From: Rhodospirillum sp047263945
GTDB lineage: Bacteria > Pseudomonadota > Alphaproteobacteria > Rhodospirillales > Rhodospirillaceae
DNA: 64,000 bases
Reading direction: 5' to 3'
NCBI RefSeq assembly: GCF_047263945.1
Contig: NZ_JBLAVB010000003.1
Span: forward strand, 310,001-374,000
Within the stretch, counting starts at the first letter, position 1; each line of letters starts with the position of its first letter. This document shows positions 17,629-25,051 of this stretch, piece after piece. Position numbers and translations under genes: made by a program. The notes under the pieces are model-generated. The model was not told the origin of the DNA. It made no database searches and saw only the letters and a program-made list of their open reading frames with translations.

Positions 17629-18468
17629 CTATTCGACCTCCAGGGCAAAGGCCCGGTCGTGGGTCAGGGCGGGCACCATGCCCCGGGCCTCGGCGATCTT
17701 CTCTGGGTCGACGCGGGCGAGAATAATGCCCGGATCCTCTCCGGCATCGGCCAGAACCGTACCCCAGGGGTCGACGATCACGGCGTGGCCGTAGGTCTGG
17801 CGGCCCTCCGCATGGGTGCCGGTTTGGGCCGGAGAGATCACATAGCACCCCGTTTCGATGGCCCGGGCCCGCTGCAGGACATGCCAATGGGCTTGGCCGG
17901 TGGTGCGGGTGAAGGCCGCCGGAATGGTCAGGTAGTCCGCTCCAGCCTTGGCCAGGGTTCGGAAGAGGTGGGGGAAGCGCAGGTCGTAACAGATGGCCAA
18001 GCCCAAACGACCGAAAGGAATGTCGACCACCACCGCTTCGTCTCCGGGGCGGAAGGTGCTGCTTTCCTTGTAAGTCTCTCCGTTGGCGAGATTCACGTCG
18101 AACATGTGGATCTTGTCGTAGCGGGCACGGATGGCGCCGTCCCCATCCACGACATAGGTGCGGTTGGCGACCATGCCGTCACCGACGCTGACCGCCAGGG
18201 TTCCGCAATGGAGCCAGATTTTCAAATCCCGGGCCAGGTCGCGGAAGGCCGCGAGGCCGACGTGGTCTTCCTCGGGCATGGCCTTGCTCTGGATGTTCTT
18301 ACGGCCCCATTCCATCATGGTAACGTTTTCCGGCATGAAGACCATGTCGGCCCCTTCCTCCCGCGCCTGACGGACCAGGGCGGAGGCTGCTTCAACGTTG
18401 GGATAGACATCCCGACCCGCGTTGACCTGGATGCAGGCAGCGGTGAAGGCGGAGGAGGGCTGGGTCAT
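17629..18468 (-). CDS. Nit-family carbon-nitrogen hydrolase (deaminated glutathione amidase-like)
   Basis: 279 residues. The nitrilase-superfamily triad is Glu47 (FMPENVTM), Lys119 (ARYDKIHMFDV) and Cys160 (AICYDLRFPHLFR). The sequence around Cys and the YDKIHMFDV motif place it in the Nit1/Nit2 branch, which in other organisms hydrolyses deaminated glutathione, a repair role. Its start ATG 18468 overlaps the glutaredoxin stop (ATGA), and this pairing with a glutaredoxin agrees with a thiol/glutathione role. Confidence 0.92.
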   Translation of the reverse strand: MTQPSSAFTAACIQVNAGRDVYPNVEAASALVRQAREEGADMVFMPENVTMMEWGRKNIQSKAMPEEDHVGLAAFRDLARDLKIWLHCGTLAVSVGDGMVANRTYVVDGDGAIRARYDKIHMFDVNLANGETYKESSTFRPGDEAVVVDIPFGRLGLAICYDLRFPHLFRTLAKAGADYLTIPAAFTRTTGQAHWHVLQRARAIETGCYVISPAQTGTHAEGRQTYGHAVIVDPWGTVLADAGEDPGIILARVDPEKIAEARGMVPALTHDRAFALEVE

Positions 18469-18743
18469 GCGTGGTCTCCCTGCTTTTGACCCTTCAGAAG
18501 GGGCTCCAGGCCGCCTCTGGCATCCAGGGCGTGCAGCTCGTCGCAGCCACCGATGTGTTTGCCGTCGATGAAAATCTGGGGAACGGTGTGGCGGCCCCCG
18601 GCCCGGTCCATCATCTCTTGCCGCCGCCCGGGTTTCATCATCACGTCTATTTCGGTGAACGCCTGGCCCTTGGATTTCAACAGGCCCTTGGCCCGGTGGC
18701 AGTAGGGACAGATGGGCGTGGTATAGATTTCGACCTTGGCCAT
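18465..18743 (-). CDS. grxC: Glutaredoxin 3
   Basis: 92 residues from MAKVEIYTTPICPYCH, with the active-site CPYC (Cys12-Cys15), cis-Pro in TVPQIFI and the glutathione-binding GGCDEL. This is the usual dithiol GrxC. A slightly longer form from 18758 (METPS-) is possible. It is translationally coupled to the Nit amidase and lies 80 bp after comF, so comF-grxC-nit may be one transcript. Confidence 0.96.
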   Translation of the reverse strand: MAKVEIYTTPICPYCHRAKGLLKSKGQAFTEIDVMMKPGRRQEMMDRAGGRHTVPQIFIDGKHIGGCDELHALDARGGLEPLLKGQKQGDHA

Positions 18744-18824
18744 GGATGGCGTCTCCAAATACGAACGGATGGGGGAGGCACCAATAATATACGGTCGGCT
18801 GTCGATGGGCGCCAGGGTCGGGCG

Positions 18825-19580
18825 TTATTCGCTGACGTCCAAAGGCACCCGGGCCAGCACCAGGGCGTCGACCCGGGCTGCTCCGCCTCGCAGCAGGACC
18901 TTGGCGCATTCATTCAGGGTCGCTCCCGTGGTCATGACGTCGTCCACCAGAATGACGGGTCGCCCCTCCACCTGCTCCGGCTTGGTCATGGCGAAGGCGC
19001 CCCGGACGTTACTCCACCGCCCCGTTTGGCCTTTGTGGCCCTGGCTGGCTGTGGCTCGGGAGCGGACCAATGCCAGGGGGCGGTGCTCCAGCCCTTCGAT
19101 CCGGGCAAGGGACTGGGAGAGCAGGGCGGCCTGATTGTAGCGGCGGTGCCACAGGCGGCGGGGGTGCAGGGGCACCGGGACGAGAACCGGGCTGTCGGTG
19201 ATCAGCTCCGCTCCGGCCCGGCTCATCCAGCGGGCGAAGGCAGGGGCCGCGTCTGTCCGGTCGGCATGTTTGAACCGAAGGATCAGCGGTTTGGAGCCCT
19301 CGTCGTAGATCCAAACCGCGCGTGCCCGGGAAAAGGCCGGGGGATCGCCAAGGCAATCGGCGCAGAGGGTGCCCGGGCCACTGAGGCCGCCGACGGGGAA
19401 GGGATGGCCGCATTGCTCGCAATAGGGACGGGTCAAGTGGGTGATCCCGGAAAAACAGTCGGGGCAGAGGGCGCCTGGATCAGATACCAGAGTCCCGCAC
19501 CCCAGACAGCGGGGCGGTAAGGCCATGTCCAGCAGGGTCCGGCCAAGGTCGCGCAGGGGAGCGGGGAGGGGAAGGGGCAT
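18825..19580 (-). CDS. comF: ComF family phosphoribosyltransferase-like protein
   Basis: 251 residues. An N-terminal zinc-ribbon has CLGCG, CPDC and CEQCG pairs (about residues 24-60). The PRTase domain has the PRPP loop VILVDDVMTTGATL near 217-230. ComF proteins take part in DNA uptake in naturally competent bacteria, but they are widespread in others, where their role is unclear. Length and both domains are complete. It diverges from the methyltransferase gene with only 73 bp between starts. Confidence 0.9.
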   Translation of the reverse strand: MPLPLPAPLRDLGRTLLDMALPPRCLGCGTLVSDPGALCPDCFSGITHLTRPYCEQCGHPFPVGGLSGPGTLCADCLGDPPAFSRARAVWIYDEGSKPLILRFKHADRTDAAPAFARWMSRAGAELITDSPVLVPVPLHPRRLWHRRYNQAALLSQSLARIEGLEHRPLALVRSRATASQGHKGQTGRWSNVRGAFAMTKPEQVEGRPVILVDDVMTTGATLNECAKVLLRGGAARVDALVLARVPLDVSE

Positions 19581-19653
19581 GGCCGGGAAAATCTCCGGGT
19601 GAAGACGGAAAAGGGATTATCGGGCAGGGCTCCCATGATCTATACCAGAGCCC

Positions 19654-20592
19654 ATGACCGATAGCATGACCGTCTTCGACCGCCAGGTCGTCCGCCACCA
19701 CCGGGACCGGGCCGCGCCCGGCCTGGACGGCTTCGATTTCCTTTTTGCCGAATCCGCCGAGCGTCTGGTGGACCGCCTGGATGATATCACCCGGCGGTTT
19801 CCCCTGACCCTGGACTTGGGCTGTCACGGCGGCGAGGTCGCCCGCGCGCTTGAGATGAATGCCCAGAAGCGCCGGGGCGGCGTGGAAACCCTGCTGCAAT
19901 GCGATCTTTCCCCAGGAATGGCGGCGAGGGCGGCGGACCAAGCGGAGAGCGGGCGGGCGTCGATGGTCACGGCCAGTTTCTGCGCTGACGAGGAATGGTT
20001 GCCCCTGCGTCCGGGAAGCCTGGACATGGTGCTGTCGAACCTCTCCCTCCATTGGGTCAATGATCTGCCGGGCGCCTTGACCCAGGTGCGTCGGGCGCTC
20101 AAACCCGATGGCCTGTTCCTGGGCTGCATGTTTGGCGCCCATACCCTGTATGAACTGCGGGACTGCCTGGCGGAGACGGAAATCGAGCTGGAGGGTGGCC
20201 TGTCCCCGCGGACGAGCCCGTTTGCGGATGTGCGGGATGCGGGCAACCTGCTGACCCGGGCGGGCTTTGCTTTGCCGACGGTGGATTCCGAACCGGTTAC
20301 CGTGATGTATTCCAGTCCCCTGAAACTGTTGACCGACCTGCGGGGCATGGGAGAGACCAACGCCGTTCTCGAACGCCGTAAGGGCTTCACCCGGCGGGAA
20401 ACCCTGATGCGGGCTTTGGCCCTTTACCAGGAACGGTTCGGAGATTCCGAGGGGCGGGTTCCGGCGACCTTCAACCTCGTTACCATGACCGCTTGGGCGC
20501 CGGACGCCAGCCAGCCCAAACCGGCGGCCCGGGGCTCTGGCCAAGTGAACCTGACACAGGTGTTCGAGGGCGATGGCGCCCCCAAGACATGA
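19654..20592 (+). CDS. SAM-dependent methyltransferase (NDUFAF5/BioC-like)
   Basis: 312 residues. Motif I is LDLGCHGGEVA (53-63); post-motif and motif IV read MVLSNLSLHWVNDLPGAL and LFLGCMFGAHTLYELRD. These match the alphaproteobacterial relatives of mitochondrial complex I assembly factor NDUFAF5 and the BioC group; the opening VFDRQVVRHHRDRAA is typical. The target may be a complex I subunit arginine (by homology) or a malonyl thioester; the sequence alone does not decide. No signal peptide. Confidence 0.88.
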   Translation: MTDSMTVFDRQVVRHHRDRAAPGLDGFDFLFAESAERLVDRLDDITRRFPLTLDLGCHGGEVARALEMNAQKRRGGVETLLQCDLSPGMAARAADQAESGRASMVTASFCADEEWLPLRPGSLDMVLSNLSLHWVNDLPGALTQVRRALKPDGLFLGCMFGAHTLYELRDCLAETEIELEGGLSPRTSPFADVRDAGNLLTRAGFALPTVDSEPVTVMYSSPLKLLTDLRGMGETNAVLERRKGFTRRETLMRALALYQERFGDSEGRVPATFNLVTMTAWAPDASQPKPAARGSGQVNLTQVFEGDGAPKT

Positions 20593-20606
20593 GATCAAAG
20601 TGTCGA

Positions 20607-20714
20607 CCCTAAACCGGAATCGATTTAGGGCCGACAATTCGATTTCGATTCAACAAGGTGAGCATCGAGTGGACCGGAAAACCGGGGCCCAGTTCTCCGG
20701 TCCATTCGATGCTC
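20607..20714. repeat. Two intergenic inverted repeats between the methyltransferase gene and sfsA
   Basis: The first palindrome (20607-20630) has arms CCCTAAA / TTTAGGG around CCGGAATCGA and resembles the one at 57029-57058. The second (20660-20714) pairs GAGCATCGAGTGGACCGGA with TCCGGTCCATTCGATGCTC with one mismatch and is followed by TTTAAC. The latter may act as a terminator, although its T tract is poor. The sfsA start lies 25 bp further on. Confidence 0.7.
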
Positions 20715-20738
20715 TTTAACAGGCTCAAGGACGGATTC

Positions 20739-21458
20739 ATGCTCTTCCCCACCCCATTGATCGGCGGAACACTGGTCAAGCGGTACAAGCGATTCCTCAC
20801 CGACGTGGTGCTCGACGACGGGACGGAGACCACGGCCCATTGCGCCAATTCCGGATCCATGCTGTCGGTCAATACGCCCGGTTCCCGAGTCTGGCTGTCC
20901 AAAAGCGACAACCCCAAGCGGAAGCTCGCCTACACCTGGGAGATCATCCAGATCGGCGAGGCCATGGTGGGTGTGAACACGGGCACGCCCAATGCCGTGG
21001 TGGCCGAAGCCATCGCCGAGGGCAAGGTGCCCGAGCTGGTTGGCTATCCCAGCGTTCGGCGGGAAGTGAAATACGGCAAGAATTCCCGCATCGACGTGTT
21101 GTTGGAGGACCCCGAGGGGGGGAAACCGCTCTGCTATGTCGAAGTGAAAAACGTCACCATGAAGCGCGACCCGGAATGGACCGCGCCGGTGGAGTTCCCC
21201 GATGGGGTCACCAGCCGGGGGGCCAAGCATTTGGTGGAATTGGCCGATATGGTGGCCGAGGGACACCGGGCGGTGATGGTCTATCTGGTTCAGCGCACCG
21301 ATGGCGGGTCCGTCACCATGGCCCGGGATATCGATCCCGCTTACGCCGACGGCCTGAACGAGGCCCTTGAAAAGGGTGTCGAGGTGATCTGTCTGGGATG
21401 TGCCGTGGACCCGGCAAAGGGAGTTTGGGTGGATCGACCCCTGTCTTTGGCCCTTTAG
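20739..21458 (+). CDS. sfsA: SfsA family DNA/RNA nuclease-like protein
   Basis: 239 residues from MLFPTPLIGG. Family marks are the N-terminal OB-like domain (LVKRYKRFL, VLDDGTETTAHCANSGSM) and the PD-(D/E)XK-like core RIDVLLED ... LCYVEVKNVTM (Asp and ExK). It was named for sugar fermentation stimulation, and the fold indicates nucleic acid binding or nuclease activity. A longer frame from 20658 runs through a palindrome, so ATG 20739 is preferred. It is followed by map 176 bp later, a common pair in alphaproteobacteria. Confidence 0.94.
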   Translation: MLFPTPLIGGTLVKRYKRFLTDVVLDDGTETTAHCANSGSMLSVNTPGSRVWLSKSDNPKRKLAYTWEIIQIGEAMVGVNTGTPNAVVAEAIAEGKVPELVGYPSVRREVKYGKNSRIDVLLEDPEGGKPLCYVEVKNVTMKRDPEWTAPVEFPDGVTSRGAKHLVELADMVAEGHRAVMVYLVQRTDGGSVTMARDIDPAYADGLNEALEKGVEVICLGCAVDPAKGVWVDRPLSLAL

Positions 21459-21634
21459 GGCGGTCAAAAGGGACAAGGAAACGCGGTCGGGGGCTTGTTT
21501 CGCGACCGTCTCCTCCCTACAACCATTAGGGTGGAAATGTTCATTTCCCCCTCGTCAACCGGATGGCTTCCCCCCATATTTGGGAAACGCCCGCCGTCTG
21601 TTCTTCATTCGCGTAGCAAGTGGACTCCCATTCC

Positions 21635-22447
21635 ATGACTCAAGCCGCCCAGCGTGCCCACCAGATCACCCTTCACGGAGAGGAGGGGTTCGAGGGTATG
21701 CGCCGCGCAGGCCGATTGGCCGCTGAAACCCTGGATATGATCGCACCCCATGTGCTTCCGGGGGTGACCACGGATGAACTGGATCGGCTTTGTGCCGAAT
21801 TCGTTGCCGACCATGGGGCTGTTTCGGCGCCCTTGAATTACCGGGGCTTCCCGAAGTCCATCTGCACTTCGGTCAACCATGTGGTCTGCCATGGCATTCC
21901 CAGCCCGGACAAGATTTTGCGGGATGGTGATATCGTGAATATCGATGTGACGCCGATCCTGGATGGTTGGCATGGGGACAGCAGCCGCATGTATTACGCG
22001 GGCGAGCCCAAGGTGAAGGCCCGCCGTCTGGTGGAAGCGACCTATGAATGTTTGATGCGCGGCATCAAGGTCGTGCGCCCCGGCGCCACCCTTGGCGACA
22101 TTGGCCATGTCATTCAGACCTACGCGGAAGGGTTGAAATATTCTGTGGTGAGAGACTTTTGTGGCCATGGCATCGGCACAGTGTTTCACACACCGCCCAA
22201 TGTCATGCATTATGGTCGTCCGGGCCAGGGATTGCCCCTGCGGGAAGGGATGATCTTCACCATCGAACCGATGATCAATGCTGGACGGCATGACACCAAG
22301 ATTTTGGCGGACAACTGGACGGCTGTGACCAAGGACAAGTCTCTGTCCGCCCAGTTCGAGCATACCATTGGTGTGACCAAGGATGGCTGCGAGATCTTCA
22401 CCTTGTCGCCCAGGGGGTGGCATTGTCCTCCCTACGAGGGTGTGTGA
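21635..22447 (+). CDS. map: Type I methionine aminopeptidase
   Basis: 270 residues from ATG 21635 (GTG 21620 is an alternative). The five metal ligands are recognisable: Asp in NIDVTPILDGWHGDSS (two Asp), His in FCGHGIG, Glu in FTIEPMIN and Glu in SAQFEHT. It removes the initiator Met from nascent proteins in the cytosol. There is no N-terminal zinc-finger extension, as expected for bacterial type Ia. radC follows after 14 bp, forming a map-radC unit. Confidence 0.97.
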   Translation: MTQAAQRAHQITLHGEEGFEGMRRAGRLAAETLDMIAPHVLPGVTTDELDRLCAEFVADHGAVSAPLNYRGFPKSICTSVNHVVCHGIPSPDKILRDGDIVNIDVTPILDGWHGDSSRMYYAGEPKVKARRLVEATYECLMRGIKVVRPGATLGDIGHVIQTYAEGLKYSVVRDFCGHGIGTVFHTPPNVMHYGRPGQGLPLREGMIFTIEPMINAGRHDTKILADNWTAVTKDKSLSAQFEHTIGVTKDGCEIFTLSPRGWHCPPYEGV

Positions 22448-22461
22448 CCGGCTAAAGACCC

Positions 22462-23211
22462 ATGGACGACGAAAAGGCGCCCGAATCCCAGAAGCTGGAT
22501 TCCCAGAAACCCGAGCCCCGGAAAAAAGACGGGGCGGGTGCCAAGGCCCACTATTCCGGTCATCGGGCGCGGTTACGGGAACGTTTTCTGGCCAATCCCG
22601 ACGCTCTTCCCGACTATGAATTGCTGGAACTCCTGCTGTTCCAGGCCCATCCCCGGGGCGATGTGAAACCCCTGGCCAAGGCCCTGTTGGCCGAGTTCAA
22701 AACCTACGCCGGGGTGATCACGGCGACGCCAGAGGCGTTGACCCGGGTAGAAGGCGTGGGGGAGGCCGCCGTGGCCGCCCTGAAAACGGCGGAGGTCTCA
22801 GCCACCCGCCTTCTCAAAAGCAAAGTGATGAACCAGCCGATCCTCGGGTCTTGGGAGCGGCTGCTGGACTATTGCCACGCCGCCATGGATCACCGGCCAA
22901 CGGAGCAATTCCGCCTGCTGTTCCTGGACAACCGCAACCGCCTGATTGCCGACGAGTTGCAGCAGAAGGGCACGGTGAACCACACGCCAGTGTACCCTCG
23001 GGAGGTGGCGCGTCGGGCTTTGGAGTTGCATGCCTGTGCGGTGATCATGGTGCATAACCACCCCTCTGGCGACCCGACGCCTTCGGCGGCGGACCAGGAT
23101 ATGACGCTGAGCGTGCGCGATGCCTTGCGGGCCGTTGGCGTGGGGCTGCACGACCATGTGATCGTGTCCAAGGGCGGGCATCTGTCGTTTCGGTCACAGG
23201 GGTTGTTTTAA
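22462..23211 (+). CDS. radC: RadC family JAB/MPN domain protein
   Basis: 249 residues. The N-terminal third is charged and includes a helix-hairpin-helix region (ALTRVEGVGEAAVAALK). The C-terminal JAMM domain has the HNHPSGDPTPSAAD metal motif at 198-211, with the upstream partner Glu in TEQFRLLFLDNRN. RadC proteins are conserved and not required for repair in tested bacteria; the MPN fold suggests a metal-dependent activity that has not been defined. It is paired with map, a common alphaproteobacterial arrangement. Confidence 0.95.
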   Translation: MDDEKAPESQKLDSQKPEPRKKDGAGAKAHYSGHRARLRERFLANPDALPDYELLELLLFQAHPRGDVKPLAKALLAEFKTYAGVITATPEALTRVEGVGEAAVAALKTAEVSATRLLKSKVMNQPILGSWERLLDYCHAAMDHRPTEQFRLLFLDNRNRLIADELQQKGTVNHTPVYPREVARRALELHACAVIMVHNHPSGDPTPSAADQDMTLSVRDALRAVGVGLHDHVIVSKGGHLSFRSQGLF

Positions 23212-23296
23212 AGGAGATATGGGGGCGCTGCCCCCTTATCCCCGCTGGGAGGCGGCGGCCTCCCAGACCCTCCAATCCGTAGGACGCTACTTTCCC

Positions 23297-23476
23297 AGCC
23301 CGCGCCCGATGGCATTGGCCATGCCGATCGTCGAGCGGATTGCCATCGTTGTTCATGTCCAGCATGTCACCGAGACTGCCCAACAGGCTTCCGCCTCCGG
23401 ATGAACTTCCGCCGCCGAACAGCTCACCGACCAGACCGCCCAAGCCACCGCTTTGTTGTCCACTGTCGCCGAGGAA
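23297..23476 (-). pseudogene. Decayed 3' fragment of a DUF937 (YidB-like) gene
   Basis: On the minus strand, Gly/Ser-rich GGLVGELFGGGSSSGGG continues into LLGSLGDMLDMNNDGNPLDD, the usual end of DUF937 proteins. Just after LDD the frame shifts: the next frame reads GMANAIGRGLGK and a stop, the expected C-terminus. In frame upstream a stop occurs near 23489, so only the last 60 or so codons remain. Beyond it, to 23586, the plus strand reads VAEELAKELGYTGALGGCAEMNIWL-type sequence that I do not recognise and which lacks a start, possibly another fragment. The remaining 549-bp gap (23212-23759) also holds a GGGGGCGCTGCCCCC hairpin near 23222 and a composite repeat. Confidence 0.55.
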
Positions 23477-23586
23477 TTAGCCAAGGAACTGGGCTATACC
23501 GGTGCCTTGGGTGGCTGCGCGGAAATGAATATCTGGCTGCACAAGGCGGTCATGGCCGAATTGGCCAAGAATGGAGGGCAATCAGT

Positions 23587-23720
23587 CCCCCACTGGGGCC
23601 GAAAGGCCCCAGACCTCGGGCTCTTAATTTGTAAAAGAAAAATGGGGGTTTGGGGGCATTTGCCCCCAAATGGGTTTGGGCAATCGCCCAAAAAAGACCA
23701 GACACGGTCATGTACCGTGG
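23587..23720 (+). repeat. Composite GC-hairpin repeat, copy 2
   Basis: It contains CCCCACTGGGGCCGAAAGGCCCCAGACC, then an A-rich run, GGGGGCATTTGCCCCC, TTGGGCAATCGCCCAA and AAAAAAGACCAGACACGGTC, in the family order (stems given in short form). Orientation is plus, downstream of radC and the decayed fragment. Confidence 0.8.
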
Positions 23721-23759
23721 ACATGCAAATCATGCAAGCGGCGCGGGGGGCATCCGGTG

Positions 23760-24422
23760 CTATTCGGGCGGCGATAGGTATAGTGACAGGCTGTCCACGC
23801 AGGGTTCCGGGCTGGTCATCACGGGCACGGCTGTCTGTTCCGCCAGGATGGGGCGTAGGTGCATCATGGAGGCCTGGGCGAGAATGACCAGGTCGCAGGT
23901 GGTGGCCAACGTCAGGGCGGCATCGGTGACGATGGCGTCATGGGTGGCCCGGTCGCCGCTGAGAATGGCCTGGAAGGCGTCACCCTTCAGGCAATGTTCG
24001 ATCTCTATTTCGCGACCCTGGGCCCGGGCATGGTCGCGCAACAGGGTGGTGCTTGGGCCAACGGTGCTTGAGGCCGTGCAGACCACGCCGATTCGTTTGC
24101 CCAATCCCACAGCCTGTTCGGCCATGGCGTCATCAATCTTGATGATGGGAATGGACACCATCTGGCGCGCCACGTTCACCGCTGGAGAGGTGGAGGAGCA
24201 GGTGAAGACGATCAGGTCCGCTCCGGTACTCTCCGCTTGGGTGACATGGGTGCAGACGCGCCGAACGATGTCCGGCGATTCCCCTTTTGTCAGCAGGTCC
24301 TGGATCAGGCTCTCGTCTACGATGTAGAAGGCTGAAAGCCCTGGGTAACGGGTGGCCAACAGGCCCTTGAACATATCCACCAGGAAGGATCCTGTGTGCA
24401 GGAAGGCCAATCTTTTGCCCAT
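23760..24422 (-). CDS. Aspartate/glutamate racemase superfamily protein
   Basis: 220 residues from MGKRLAFLHT. The first catalytic-type Cys is present (Cys75, VFTCSSTSPAVN). At the second position, where racemases have a Cys near the C-terminus, the sequence reads LVILAQASMMHL (181-185 LAQAS), without Cys. The one-base racemization mechanism is therefore unlikely; related one-Cys members include maleate isomerase- and arylmalonate decarboxylase-like groups and uncharacterised proteins. It stands alone, upstream of and divergent from the riboswitch-nrdAB unit. The frame is open to 24617, but the upstream part has no protein-like features. Confidence 0.75.
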   Translation of the reverse strand: MGKRLAFLHTGSFLVDMFKGLLATRYPGLSAFYIVDESLIQDLLTKGESPDIVRRVCTHVTQAESTGADLIVFTCSSTSPAVNVARQMVSIPIIKIDDAMAEQAVGLGKRIGVVCTASSTVGPSTTLLRDHARAQGREIEIEHCLKGDAFQAILSGDRATHDAIVTDAALTLATTCDLVILAQASMMHLRPILAEQTAVPVMTSPEPCVDSLSLYLSPPE

Positions 24423-24734
24423 AACCTCTCTCTCTTTGATGATAGCGACCGAGCGCCTACGACCGGTTCGGGGCGCGATGGGGCAGCCCGGTCTGAGCGT
24501 ACAACGGGGGACTCCGTCCTGACACGATAATGGTGGGGGGGATCCGTCCGGCGGGGATATGGCCAAGGAAATCGGTGTTGGGGGAAGGGGGCGGCGCGAT
24601 GACGCTGGGGCAGACAAATAATCTCCTTGTCAAAGGGGCGTTTTTCGACCAAATACCCCTCCCCGCGCAGGCTCCATCTGGGCACGCGGGGAGGTAGGTG
24701 CTCTTCGGCCTTGACAGAGTCGGGTCCTTCGATC

Positions 24735-24925
24735 AGCTTATCTGGTGTTATGGTTCCCCAGAGAACACAGGATCTGGGGCTAAGAGGGAAGCCGGTGGAA
24801 CACCGGCGCCGCCCCCGCGACTGTAAGCGGAGAGCCGCCGTCCCCTTCATGTCACTGGCACCCATCGGGGTGCTGGGAAGACGGGATGGAAGCGATGACC
24901 CGCAAGCCAGGAGACCTGCCGTGAC
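24735..24925 (+). promoter_or_regulatory. Adenosylcobalamin (B12) riboswitch
   Basis: The leader has the conserved cobalamin aptamer parts in order: GGTGTTATGGTTCC near 24745, GGGAAGCCGGTG with its pairing arm, GCCGCCCCCGCGACTGTAAGCGG-type core (24809-24832), CACTGG, GGGAAGACGGG and the B12 box AGCCAGGAGACCTGCC (24905-24920). A TTGACA hexamer at 24711-24716 may be the -35. It lies about 127 bp before nrdA, so B12 should reduce expression of nrdAB. The 300 bp before it (24423-24734) show no gene. Confidence 0.93.
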
Positions 24926-25051
24926 GCCATTCAACTATCCTCGGGCGGGGTGCTCCGGTGGATCGTCGGCTCCGGTCAGGCTGTGTTCGGCCTGAAACCT
25001 GCGCGTGATGGTCTATCCCATTCCCCTGCCGCTTCCGGAGGGGAAGACCCG

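Noticed and set aside
24711..24743. Complete promoter with TTGACA for nrdAB
   Set aside because: The -35 is good but at 16-18 bp no acceptable -10 is present; mentioned only as a possible -35.
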